Assembly (NCBI GenBank): GCA_947632515.1
Contig: CANRPO010000005.1
Location: 62,001 to 126,000, forward strand
Source of the DNA: an uncultured Lachnospiraceae bacterium
GTDB taxonomy: Bacteria; Bacillota; Clostridia; Lachnospirales; Lachnospiraceae
DNA length: 64,000 nucleotides
Direction: 5' to 3'
Shown: piece after piece, positions 8,366 through 15,314 of the stretch
Position numbering within the stretch: the stretch's first letter is position 1
How the letters are laid out: each line of letters starts with the position of its first letter
Notes under the pieces: generated by a model
What the model saw: only the letters and a program-made list of their open reading frames with translations
Told to the model about the DNA's origin: nothing
Database searches by the model: none
Position numbers and translations under genes: made by a program

Positions 8366-8437
8366 GGTCGGTTAGTCAAGTGGTTAAGACACATCCCTTT
8401 CACGGATGTAGGGCGAGTTCGATTCTCGCACCGATCA
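8366..8437 (+). tRNA. tRNA-Glu (anticodon UUC)
   Basis: A complete 72-nt cloverleaf: acceptor GGTCGGT/ACCGATC, D arm GTC...GAC, anticodon stem CATCC/GGATG with loop CTTTCAC (anticodon TTC), T arm GCGAG-TTCGATT-CTCGC, discriminator A. The CCA end is not encoded. tRNA genes on phages and plasmids commonly supply codons enriched in the element. Confidence 0.93.
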
Positions 8438-8443
8438 TTCCCG

Positions 8444-8688
8444 CGTACCGTGTGCGTGGGGCGCTCCTGGAGTGACCGTGAGCGATTGCCGATAGGCGAT
8501 AACGCATGGCGGCGCTCGGTGTGGGTTGCGGACAAGCGACTGCACACCAATAAGGAGGGTGCGGTACATGGCACTCTGAGGGCGGTCAATAAGGGACACG
8601 CCTACCGTGAGGCTACCGCAGAAAAAAGTGCGCAGCGACTTTACGGCTGCATATCCGGCAAAGGGGCATCTGCCCCTTACCGGATTTA
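8444..8688 (+). ncRNA. Candidate structured RNA downstream of tRNA-Glu
   Basis: A GC-rich stretch without a supported gene. Long-range pairing GTACCG (about 8447) with CGGTAC (about 8570) closes a multi-branch domain that contains GTGTG/CACAC around GTTGC/GCGAC and the small hairpin GCCGATAGGC. It ends in a long hairpin ATCCGG..CCGGAT (8651-8688) with no long T-run. With the upstream RNA it may form one interrupted transcript, since the XRE gene and tRNA lie between them. Confidence 0.45.
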
Positions 8689-8712
8689 AAAAAGGACAGG
8701 AGTGGATTGGAA

Positions 8713-9270
8713 ATGAAAGAACAGGGCGGGGCAGAAAAAGCCATGCGTGAAAATATGAAACAGGAGTTTGACGAACTCTTAGACGAATACAGGAAGGTTG
8801 TTAAATTCAGACCCCGATTCTGGGTAAAGTATATAATCGGCAATATTTTGTACAGATGCGCTACTACGTTCATGCTCATGCTCACTATGGTATATGTGAG
8901 GATCGGTTCGCTCCGGCCGTTCGTTCCGGCAGTAGGACTCACTATCTTTGTTTATTTTCTGTGTCTTAAAATGTTGCGTACCCGTCTGAAAAGAAATCCT
9001 TACAGATCATTCATTACATTCTTTTTTCTTCTTTCGTTGTTGTTACTGATGGTAATGGCTGTATCTTCGCTTTATAGACTGTATCCGAACATTTTGGAGT
9101 TTTCGGAATCACATTTTTCAATAATAATGGGATTTTTTGCGATTCTCTTTTTCTTCGTTACGGGACCCAATAAAGAGCGTTTCAGGGATATTATCTGTAT
9201 CAGAATGCTGCAAAGGGAGATGCACCTTATGAGGATGTCGCCGGAACAGGAGGTAAGCAATGAATCATAA
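8713..9270 (+). CDS. Four-helix integral membrane protein
   Basis: 185 residues from the ATG at 8713; a TTG at 8707 is also possible because AGGACAGGA precedes both. A charged N-terminus of about 40 residues is followed by four hydrophobic segments (about 52-72, 78-95, 105-128, 140-157) and a basic C-terminal helix. No catalytic Cys/His pair of AgrB-type peptidases is apparent, so I do not assign that family. It ends 11 bp inside the next small frame. Function unknown. Confidence 0.65.
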   Translation: MKEQGGAEKAMRENMKQEFDELLDEYRKVVKFRPRFWVKYIIGNILYRCATTFMLMLTMVYVRIGSLRPFVPAVGLTIFVYFLCLKMLRTRLKRNPYRSFITFFFLLSLLLLMVMAVSSLYRLYPNILEFSESHFSIIMGFFAILFFFVTGPNKERFRDIICIRMLQREMHLMRMSPEQEVSNES

Positions 9271-9382
9271 GCGCCTCTTTATGGTCGATTGGCAAAGGTT
9301 ATCGGCGTATACCTTATACCTTGGACGTGCCTCCCCCGTTATATGTACTGGCAATACGATGTGCAGAAAAAATGATGATTAA
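9260..9382 (+). CDS. Possible small ORF, 40 residues
   Basis: An ATG at 9260 lies at ideal distance from AGGAGGTAAGCA at the end of the preceding gene and opens 40 codons to TAA. The peptide (starting MNHKRLFMVDWQRL) has no recognisable feature. The strong ribosome site is the main evidence; it may be a translational-coupling leader to PspA. Confidence 0.35.
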   Translation: MNHKRLFMVDWQRLSAYTLYLGRASPVICTGNTMCRKNDD

Positions 9383-9412
9383 AAAACGCGAAAATGAAAG
9401 GAGATTTTAACT

Positions 9413-10138
9413 ATGGGTATTTTTACCAGAATCAGGTCTATTTTTTCGGCGAACGTCAACAATGTTCTGGATAAGTGTGAGGATCCGGAGGTAATGCTTG
9501 CCGATCAGATCAGGCAGACAAGGGCAAACCTGGCGGACACCAAACTGGAAACGGCGCGGGTGATGGCGGAAGAGAGGATTGCTAAGGAAACTTTCGAGTC
9601 GGTGAAAAAGGATATGGATGAGCTGCACAAATGCGCGAAAAAGGCGCTCAAAGCCGGGAAGGAAGAAGATGCCGAAAAGTTGCTGCGCGTGGAGGCGGAG
9701 CGTGAGATTAACCTGAACCAGGCAAAACGCATGTATGAAACGGCGCAGGCCAATTCCAAGAAAATGAATGAATTATATGAGAAAATGCAGTCTGAACTGA
9801 CTCTTCTGGAGCAGAAGTCCGAAACGATCAAACAGACTATGGCCGTGGCGAAGGCAACTGAGCGGATCTCCAGGTTTAAGATGCCGGACGGCGCAGACGG
9901 CGCAAAAAGCGTAAACGAGTGGGAGAAAAAGGCAAACAAACGGCTTTATGCGGCCCAGGCAGCGGCGGAACTGGATCTGAAACAGACTGAGACGGAGGAT
10001 CTGAAAGGACAGTATTCGGACCGTACAGATGTGAGTGACCGTATGGCGGCGCTGAAGAAGGAGATCGAACAGGGGGACGCTGCGGAGAAAGAGGACGGCG
10101 GGGCTGAATCGGTTTCACCGGAGTCCGTTTCCGCGTAA
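9413..10138 (+). CDS. pspA: PspA/IM30 family membrane-stress protein
   Basis: 241 residues, close to the usual 220-230 of PspA. The start MGIFTRIRSIFSANVNNVLD matches the amphipathic N-terminal helix that binds stressed membranes. Residues about 25-180 form a continuous coiled coil, with the family signature DPEVMLADQIRQ. The C-terminus (about 195-241) is an acidic, Ser/Gly-rich tail not typical of chromosomal PspA. PspA and its ESCRT-III relatives seal proton leaks in the cytoplasmic membrane. Carriage here, upstream of three small membrane proteins and alongside flotillin at 29034, suggests protection of the envelope during element activity. Confidence 0.9.
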   Translation: MGIFTRIRSIFSANVNNVLDKCEDPEVMLADQIRQTRANLADTKLETARVMAEERIAKETFESVKKDMDELHKCAKKALKAGKEEDAEKLLRVEAEREINLNQAKRMYETAQANSKKMNELYEKMQSELTLLEQKSETIKQTMAVAKATERISRFKMPDGADGAKSVNEWEKKANKRLYAAQAAAELDLKQTETEDLKGQYSDRTDVSDRMAALKKEIEQGDAAEKEDGGAESVSPESVSA

Positions 10139-10154
10139 ACGGATCCGAAAAAAA

Positions 10155-10200
10155 GGAGAGGATATTTCCGCCTGTACAGACGGAAATATCCGTCTTCTCC
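10155..10200 (+). terminator. Hairpin after pspA
   Basis: GGATATTTCCG (10160-10170) pairs perfectly with CGGAAATATCC (10181-10191), extended by GGAGA/TCTCC. No long T-run follows, so it may be a processing or attenuating hairpin rather than a full terminator. Confidence 0.55.
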
Positions 10201-10222
10201 ATATATAAAATGAGGGACAGAC

Positions 10223-10648
10223 ATGAAGATTGTATTTTTTATTACACTGATTATTTTTATATATCTGTTTACCGCACTGTTTCAGTATGGCCTGGATACG
10301 TATATGTTTGGATGGAGCAGTATGTATAATGCTTTTGACAAATATGCCCTATGCGGGATCCCGGCAGCCATAGCATCCGTAGTTCTGTTATCTTTTATTT
10401 CATCCTTTGTATCAACCCATCTGTCCGTTACACTGTTCGTCATGATAACGGTATTCGTTGGGATTTTGGATTTCGGGCTTGTTTCCCTGATTATATATCT
10501 TTATTTGAAGGACAAAAAAAGGATCTACGTGAAACTGGAAAAACAGACTGAGACAGAGATGCGTAAAATGAGAACGGACGCTGTCTTGAATACGCCTATG
10601 GATAAACTGGTAGACATAATGTGCAAGGATAAGCAGAGGCATATGTAA
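10223..10648 (+). CDS. Tandem membrane-protein paralogue 1
   Basis: 141 residues with an N-terminal hydrophobic segment, a second at about 45-65 and a third holding the shared motif TVFVGILDFGLVSLIIYLYL (about 78-97), followed by KDKKRIYVK and a C-terminal NTPMDKLVDIM. The VGILD core, the KxKK step and the PMxxL motif recur in the next two genes, so the three arose by tandem duplication. This copy lacks the last 20 residues found in the others. Function unknown; the genes directly abut guide-RNA scaffolds. Confidence 0.75.
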   Translation: MKIVFFITLIIFIYLFTALFQYGLDTYMFGWSSMYNAFDKYALCGIPAAIASVVLLSFISSFVSTHLSVTLFVMITVFVGILDFGLVSLIIYLYLKDKKRIYVKLEKQTETEMRKMRTDAVLNTPMDKLVDIMCKDKQRHM

Positions 10649-10705
10649 AAAGTTTTGCTTTTCGTATCTACACGGCGATACAAGAGTTGGAAAGAGGTAT
10701 ACATA

Positions 10706-11212
10706 ATGAAAATGATCCTTCTATTTGTTTTTCTATTTGTTTTCATTCTCCTTATTTTTATGTTGTTCGGCTGTTGTAATGGTAATGGGGATATATACGA
10801 TGACATTATCTTATATGTCGCAGACAGAACAGGAGTGTCTGTAAGAGTGGGATTTGTATTATATTTCTTTTTATTCCCAACAGCTCTTTCCACTGTCAAA
10901 CCGACAGTATTTGTTGGGATTTTGGATTTGATCCTTTTTTCCCTTTTTATATATATCTATTTACGGGGGCTAAAAAAATACATGGCATGTGGACAAATGG
11001 ATAATAAGGAAAAAGATGTCGGCAAAACTCTTAAACATCGGCATTCACATGGAGAAAAGGGTGTAATTAACCATGAGAACACAGAAACTATCCTTGCAAT
11101 TCCTATGAATGAACTGGTAAGCAAATGGGAAAAAGCATCCGGATCGCATCCGGATCCTATATCCGCAGAACATTTTATCCGTTCATATTTAGACTGCGAT
11201 CATAAAGGATAA
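10706..11212 (+). CDS. Tandem membrane-protein paralogue 2
   Basis: 168 residues from the ATG at 10706 (preceded by GAAAGAGG). A strong N-terminal hydrophobic segment ends in LFGCCNG, which could act as a lipobox, then the family motif TVFVGILDLILFSLFIYIYL and a C-terminal module IPMNELVSKWEKA...DPISAEHFIRSYL. The C-terminal module is shared with paralogue 3. The stop codon is immediately followed by scaffold copy A. Confidence 0.75.
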   Translation: MKMILLFVFLFVFILLIFMLFGCCNGNGDIYDDIILYVADRTGVSVRVGFVLYFFLFPTALSTVKPTVFVGILDLILFSLFIYIYLRGLKKYMACGQMDNKEKDVGKTLKHRHSHGEKGVINHENTETILAIPMNELVSKWEKASGSHPDPISAEHFIRSYLDCDHKG

Positions 11213-11310
11213 ACGGGCGATTTGACGTCCGAAAGGTGAGGCTTGTGTGGCACTCGACCAAAGCTGTGTTATGAAGTATCAAAGCTAAGAAGTATAACTA
11301 CAACGTGGAA
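11213..11310 (+). ncRNA. Guide-RNA scaffold copy A with degenerate repeat
   Basis: Bases 11213-11265 match the 53-nt scaffold found four times: hairpin GGGCG-ATTTGA-CGTCC, then GGTGAG paired to CTCGACC around a small inner stem, then AAAGCT. It is followed by a diverged repeat remnant ending ATCAAA and a possible guide from about 11285. The pairing between GCT and the repeat remnant is weak here, so this copy may be decaying. It begins at the stop codon of paralogue 2, so it would be released from a 3' UTR. Confidence 0.6.
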
Positions 11311-11323
11311 AGGGTGTATAGGC

Positions 11324-11818
11324 ATGATTGCATTTGGTATTGTATTCCTTATTTCAGTATTTTTGGGCACAATTCTGGTAAGAATGGAAATTCAGGTAAG
11401 AATGGATTTGTTCTGCGGGCGGGAAGGAATATATGTAGACACTGCCAGATATATTATTTCTGCGATTTCAGTGACTGCGATTTTCGCGAGTCTTATATTT
11501 CCCCTTCCATTTAATCCGCCTTTTATAGCAACTGTACTCATTGGAATTTTGGACTTGGTTGTAACCTTATATGTTATATATGTTTATTTTAAAGAGAAAA
11601 AGGACCTTTTGGCACGTTGCGGAAAGGATAATGAAAGAATGCGTGAAAGAGATATTGCGTTTATTTTGGCATTACCCATGAGCAAGTTGGAAGAGAAATG
11701 GGAGGAGGCAGCAAATAAGTCAACGCCTGATTCTATATCAGAAGAACAATTTATTCAACGCTATTTATACACTGATACAGAGAAAAAAATTTTGGACTTT
11801 TTACCCACTGAAAAATAA
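11324..11818 (+). CDS. Tandem membrane-protein paralogue 3
   Basis: 164 residues from the ATG at 11324 (AAAGGGTG upstream). An N-terminal membrane segment, a second at about 48-65, then the family motif ATVLIGILDLVVTLYVIYVY, FKEKKD and the C-terminal module LPMSKLEEKWEEAANKSTPD followed by SISEEQFIQRYL. The tail is nearly collinear with paralogue 2. It is AT-richer than surrounding genes. Scaffold copy B starts 9 bp after its stop. Confidence 0.75.
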   Translation: MIAFGIVFLISVFLGTILVRMEIQVRMDLFCGREGIYVDTARYIISAISVTAIFASLIFPLPFNPPFIATVLIGILDLVVTLYVIYVYFKEKKDLLARCGKDNERMRERDIAFILALPMSKLEEKWEEAANKSTPDSISEEQFIQRYLYTDTEKKILDFLPTEK

Positions 11819-11827
11819 CGGGCAAAA

Positions 11828-11880
11828 ACGGGCGATTTGACGTCCGAAAGGTGAGGGCTGCGTGCCACTCGACCAAAGCT
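11828..11880 (+). ncRNA. Guide-RNA scaffold copy B (tracrRNA-like)
   Basis: A complete 53-nt scaffold. Its inner stem (GGC/GCC) is changed on both sides relative to copies A and D (GCT/GGC), i.e. a compensatory change. The end AAAGCTAT can pair with ATAGC near the end of the first repeat at 11890-11925, enclosing the repeat hairpin GGTTT-CGG-AAACC. This gives a cis-linked tracrRNA-crRNA arrangement. Confidence 0.7.
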
Positions 11881-11889
11881 ATTCTTTGA

Positions 11890-12100
11890 GGTTTCGGAAA
11901 CCTACAAAATGCCATAGCAATCAAATATAAATATGCTAAGCAAACAAGCCAGAGGTTTCGGAAACCTACAAAATGACACAGCAATCAAATTAGTTACATC
12001 GATCTTTAACGCAGATCAGGTTTCGGAAACCTACAAAATGACATAGAATGTATTGGGGTTACATGTGTAGTGGCTCATTGTTTCGGAAACAGCAATCAAA
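11890..12100 (+). CRISPR. Mini CRISPR-like array B
   Basis: Two complete 36-bp repeats at 11890-11925 and 11954-11989, differing at two positions. Each opens with GGTTTCGGAAACCTAC and closes with AGCAATCAAA. A third copy is truncated at 12019-12046 (first 28 bp) and a fourth is internally deleted at 12080-12100 (GTTTCGGAAAC joined to AGCAATCAAA). Spacers are 28 nt (11926-11953), 29 nt (11990-12018) and a degenerate 33 nt; a last possible guide starts at 12101, in the leader of the AAA+ gene. No Cas1 or Cas2 is nearby, so the array is probably not growing by adaptation. Confidence 0.8.
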
Positions 12101-12139
12101 TGAAATAAGATTATTATGTTGGCAAAGAAAGGACAAAGC

Positions 12140-12940
12140 ATGTCAAAGACAAGATTGAAAATCCCTGAACATATAGCACCGTATCTTGTGGCGGAATACT
12201 GTGATGATTTCCCGCTGGCCAGATACTTCGTTTCCAAAACGCAGATTGAGATCATCGAAGATGTCTTACGGGCGCAGGAAGTGAAGGAAAAACTGGTCAA
12301 ATACGGGGTATATTATCTGAACAGTACCTTACTCTACGGCGTTCCCGGTACCGGTAAGACAACCTTCGGCCGCTATATGGCCTACTATTTTGACCTGGAT
12401 TTTGTTTACATCAACTTTGCCAAACTTTTTGACGGGGTGTTTGGTAAGACTGCCGGGGTAATCAGTGACATTTTTCAGTATATGGCTACCTCCAAGGCGA
12501 TCTTTATGCTGGACGAGATCGACGCCATCTCCCAGAAGAGAGGAACGGAAAGCGCGGCCACGGGCGGAGAAATCAGCAGAATCACCGTGACGATCATGCA
12601 GGAACTCGATCTGATGAAACGAAAGAAGGTAGATGCCATCCTGATCGGGTGTACAAACAGGATCGACATCATGGATGATGCCCTTAAAAGCAGGTTTTCC
12701 ATCAAAAAGGAGTTAAAGGACTTGGATAACAGTGAAAAGCAGGCATACATACAGCTTGTGCTGAACGATATGGGGATTGCTTACGATATAAACAATCTGA
12801 GGACGTACTGTGCAAGGAATAACTCTTTAACACAGCGTGCCATTGAATTTGACATTCAGCGCTGCCTGATCAGATGGATCGCAGCCGGAGAAGGCACCGT
12901 TCCCTTCGAGCTGGATCATATCAGAGAGCAGACAGTTTGA
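12140..12940 (+). CDS. AAA+ ATPase
   Basis: 266 residues from the ATG at 12140 (GAAAGGACAAAGC upstream). Walker A GVPGTGKTT (about 67-75), Walker B FMLDEIDA (about 124-131), sensor 1 GCTNR and a second-region-of-homology-like DDALKSRFS identify a classical single-module AAA ATPase of the FtsH/spastin type. There is no protease, membrane or DNA-binding domain, so it probably remodels a protein partner. It lies between array B and the Cas12f-like gene, in the same orientation, which makes a joint role with the RNA-guided protein possible. That role is inference only. Confidence 0.88.
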   Translation: MSKTRLKIPEHIAPYLVAEYCDDFPLARYFVSKTQIEIIEDVLRAQEVKEKLVKYGVYYLNSTLLYGVPGTGKTTFGRYMAYYFDLDFVYINFAKLFDGVFGKTAGVISDIFQYMATSKAIFMLDEIDAISQKRGTESAATGGEISRITVTIMQELDLMKRKKVDAILIGCTNRIDIMDDALKSRFSIKKELKDLDNSEKQAYIQLVLNDMGIAYDINNLRTYCARNNSLTQRAIEFDIQRCLIRWIAAGEGTVPFELDHIREQTV

Positions 12941-12966
12941 CGTATAGCCGCCGCACAATAATGTAT

Positions 12967-12995
12967 TTGCGAAAATGAGAAACACATCGTATAAT
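12967..12995 (+). promoter_or_regulatory. Promoter of the Cas12f-like gene
   Basis: TTGCGA at 12967-12972, 17-bp spacer, TATAAT at 12990-12995, about 27 bp before the ATG at 13022, with GGGAGAAAAA as ribosome site. Confidence 0.7.
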
Positions 12996-13021
12996 AAAAT
13001 GCAGATAAAAAGGGAGAAAAA

Positions 13022-14302
13022 ATGATTCTGACACGAAAAATCCAACTGATTCCCGTGGGGGATAAGGAAGAAGTAAACAGAGTATATACTTATATCCGGG
13101 ACGGAATCTTTAACCAGAACAAAGCTATGAATCAGTTTATGACTGCCCTGTATGTGGAGGCTATTCAGGAAGTATCTGCAGAGGACAGGAAGGAGTTAAA
13201 CAAACTTTATGCCAGGATCAGCACAAGCAAAAAAGGGAGCGCTTATGATGAATCCATTGTTTTTCCGAAAGGTCTTGGCAGTACCGCCAGTTTGTCTATG
13301 AAAGTAAAGCAGGACTTTGCGTCAGCCTGTAAGAAGGGACTTCTTTATGGAAAGATTTCCCTTCCTACGTACCGTATGGACGGCCCTCTCCTCGTGCAAA
13401 GAGATCATATCCGGCTCCTCAGCCAGTCGTCGCAGCATTGCGGTATATACCATAATTATGCCACGCATGAGGAGTTCCTGAATTACCTTTATGGATATGA
13501 TGCAGAGGTTTTCATCAAATTTGTGAATGACATCACTTTTAAGATGGTTCTCGGGGCTCCCGGCCGTTCCCAGGCACTTAGAAGTGAAATACAGAAAATC
13601 TTTGAAGAAGAATACATGGTACACGCATCCACAATACAGATTGTCGGGAAGAAAATCATGCTTTATCTGTGCATAGAAATCCCGGAGAAGGAAGTAAAAC
13701 TGCGGGAAGATGTTGTAATGGGAGTATATTTGGGCAAAAATGCTCCCGTTGTCTGTGCGCTAAATACAGCCCAAAAGAGAAAAAACAGCGCTGCATCCTG
13801 TGTTATAGGAGATAAGGAGGAAATTTTCCGAAAAAAGGCCCAGATACATGCGCAGCGAGACAGGCTGCAGAGGACAATTACGTCCAATTCTGGCGGTCAT
13901 GGTCGTGCTAAGAAAATGAACCCCTTTGCAAAACTCAGTAAGTATGAGCGGAATTGGAATCGTACATACAATCACTACTTGTCCAGGAATATCGTTAAAT
14001 TTGCGGTAGATAATGGTGCGAAGTACATCAACCTGGAGTTTACAGGCACCAATAGTTTCAATGATCGCGTTCTCGCCCACTGGGCTGTTGCAGAATTGCA
14101 GCAGTATATTGCCTACAAAGCAGAGTATTACGGCATAGAGGTAAGAAAGGTAGAGGGTGTTCCCAGTGAGGATCTGAAACCGACAGAAAGTGATGATCAG
14201 GCAGCGGCACTGGAAATCGCACTCTGCACAGAGTTTGTATCCAAGAAAGAAGAAAAGGAAATAGAAGAGGCTGAGGAAAAGTATGTGAAAACAAGCGAGT
14301 AA
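13022..14302 (+). CDS. Nuclease-dead Cas12f-like RNA-guided protein
   Basis: 426 residues, the size of miniature Cas12f1. Similarity to type V-F proteins is visible in order: an N-terminal wedge-like region, LYGKISLPTYRMDGP, a GGHGR motif (about residue 290), NHYLSRNIVKFA, and LQQYIAYKAEYYGIEVRKV near the end; known Cas12f1 proteins carry near-identical blocks. The RuvC-I motif, normally GIDLG, reads GVYLG, with Tyr236 in place of the catalytic Asp. RuvC-II Glu339 is kept (NLEFTG). The CxxC zinc-finger region before RuvC-III is deleted; what remains is SDDQAAALEIA with Asp391/392. Loss of one catalytic Asp and of the target-nucleic-acid-binding finger predicts no DNA cleavage. Arrays and scaffolds flank the gene, so RNA-guided DNA binding, most likely repression, is the natural role. 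The alternative is a decaying nuclease gene, but the frame is intact. Confidence 0.88.
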   Translation: MILTRKIQLIPVGDKEEVNRVYTYIRDGIFNQNKAMNQFMTALYVEAIQEVSAEDRKELNKLYARISTSKKGSAYDESIVFPKGLGSTASLSMKVKQDFASACKKGLLYGKISLPTYRMDGPLLVQRDHIRLLSQSSQHCGIYHNYATHEEFLNYLYGYDAEVFIKFVNDITFKMVLGAPGRSQALRSEIQKIFEEEYMVHASTIQIVGKKIMLYLCIEIPEKEVKLREDVVMGVYLGKNAPVVCALNTAQKRKNSAASCVIGDKEEIFRKKAQIHAQRDRLQRTITSNSGGHGRAKKMNPFAKLSKYERNWNRTYNHYLSRNIVKFAVDNGAKYINLEFTGTNSFNDRVLAHWAVAELQQYIAYKAEYYGIEVRKVEGVPSEDLKPTESDDQAAALEIALCTEFVSKKEEKEIEEAEEKYVKTSE

Positions 14303-14338
14303 AGAAGAATATTTGGAAATGAAATAACAAAGAAGTTT

Positions 14339-14391
14339 ACGGGCGATTTGACGTCCGGAGGGTGAGGCTCGCGCGGTACTCGACCAAAGCT
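14339..14391 (+). ncRNA. Guide-RNA scaffold copy C
   Basis: Scaffold copy beginning 36 bp after the stop of the Cas12f-like gene. Compared with the others, the inner loop stem shows G-U and U-G pairs instead of G-C. The 3' end GCTGTG pairs with CATAGC in the repeat at 14401-14436 through one G-U pair, where copy D has a Watson-Crick pair. These are compensatory or pairing-neutral changes, supporting a functional RNA. Confidence 0.75.
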
Positions 14392-14400
14392 GTGTATTGA

Positions 14401-14501
14401 GGTTTCAGAAACCTGCAAAATGGCATAGCAATCAAACAAGTGCTTGCAAATGATAGCGTTTGTTTTGTTTCAGAAACCTACAAAATGGCATAGCAATCAA
14501 A
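14401..14501 (+). CRISPR. Mini CRISPR-like array C
   Basis: Two 36-bp repeats at 14401-14436 and 14466-14501, with TTTCAGAAACC where array B has TTTCGGAAACC, separated by a 29-nt spacer (14437-14465). A second guide would start at 14502. The first spacer contains AAGTGCTTGCAAATG, which matches the -35 region of several promoters in this window. Confidence 0.8.
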
Positions 14502-14645
14502 CGAGGATTTTGACCATCAAAAAATAACATATATGTGCCATATGGGATATTGACATTATCCCATACCTAAAGGAAGGGGCTTTATGGCGCATTTTGGTAA
14601 ACTAAAAGTCTCATATACTGCCTTCGGCAGCGTAAAACCGAAAGT

Positions 14646-14682
14646 AGCGCCTTACTTTAGCAGAGCGAGGGCGCTGCTTTTT
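14646..14682 (+). terminator. Terminator after array C
   Basis: AGCGCC pairs with GGCGCT across an 18-nt loop, followed by a T-run. The homologous position after copy D (18178-18218) has a different but still complementary stem (GCAGCGT/ACGCTGC). Confidence 0.75.
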
Positions 14683-14712
14683 ACGAAAATAGCGCTTTTT
14701 CACAAAAATCAC

Positions 14713-14751
14713 TTGCAAAATTATGGGGGGGGGTTATAATCAAAGTATAAT
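14713..14751 (+). promoter_or_regulatory. Class A promoter with G9 spacer tract
   Basis: TTGCAA (14713-14718), a 16-bp spacer containing nine G (14725-14733), TATAAT (14735-14740), and a second TATAAT 5 bp further on (14746-14751). Drives the leader and gene at 14963. Confidence 0.75.
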
Positions 14752-14780
14752 ATATTTTTAATTTTATTTTTTAAAATTTT

Positions 14781-14850
14781 AGCAGAGGATCTTCGGATTC
14801 ACTGCTTTTTTATATATTAAACTAAACAATCCGCTCTTTTAGGCGGTTAA
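14781..14850 (+). promoter_or_regulatory. Conserved 5' leader with attenuator hairpin
   Basis: The hairpin AGCAG-a-GGATC-TTCG-GATTC-a-CTGCT (14781-14806) is followed by a T-run, i.e. an intrinsic terminator in the 5' leader. A second small hairpin with CCGC/GCGG follows (about 14828-14848). The same two-hairpin leader recurs at five other genes in the window. After it, to 14962, lies a further hairpin-rich 110-nt stretch with no gene. Confidence 0.75.
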
Positions 14851-14962
14851 ATATAGAGTAACTGGAAACACAGGAAACAGGCTATTATATAGGCTGTTTT
14901 TTTCGTGTTTTCCATAACGAGATCTGAGCCGGATATAGATTTCGGCAGAAAGGAGGCCATTT

Positions 14963-15202
14963 ATGGCTAATTATTTTGTAAGAAAAATTAACCGTCTCGC
15001 TATCGAGGCGGAAATTGAGACAGAGACGGCAAAGGATCGTATGAGCCGTCAGTTTAAGACCAACTGTAAAACTGCACAGGAGTATATCTCTGGTGTTGTT
15101 AGCAGATGGGAAACCGCCATTGCACAGGCAGTAGCGGAGGCTGCGGATGCAGGCGTGAAACTGCAGTGCGTTGGTGGAGTCTGGAGAGCGGTGTCGGTGT
15201 AA
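14963..15202 (+). CDS. Small protein with conserved FVRKINRLAIE N-terminus
   Basis: 79 residues, AAGGAGGCCATTT ribosome site. The first 15 residues (MANYFVRKINRLAIE) are almost identical to those of the gene at 18496, at DNA level as well, while the remainder is unrelated. The rest is helical and Ala/Glu-rich. The conserved start may be part of a duplicated expression module rather than a functional domain. Function unknown. Confidence 0.65.
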   Translation: MANYFVRKINRLAIEAEIETETAKDRMSRQFKTNCKTAQEYISGVVSRWETAIAQAVAEAADAGVKLQCVGGVWRAVSV

Positions 15203-15220
15203 CAGCCGCTTTCCTTAAAT

Positions 15221-15314
15221 AACATGATCCTCCGGAAAATGGGATCATACGCCTCGATAGGCGGTGTTAGACACAGCCTGTCCGGAGGGCGAGTGTACCA
15301 TGAGGAGGATAATC
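15221..15314 (+). promoter_or_regulatory. Structured 5' leader
   Basis: ATGATCC pairs with GGATCAT, and alternatively CCTCCGGA pairs with TCCGGAGG about 50 nt downstream. The two pairings are mutually exclusive, suggesting a switchable leader upstream of the gene at 15315. Confidence 0.35.

Noticed and set aside
8713-9270. AgrB-type quorum-sensing peptidase
   Set aside because: Membrane topology is vaguely similar but the catalytic His and Cys are not recognisable.
13022-14302. Reading the Cas12f-like gene as an IS605-type TnpB of a transposon
   Set aside because: No TnpA transposase or transposon ends are visible. The gene has flanking multi-repeat arrays, and its blocks resemble Cas12f1 more than typical TnpB.
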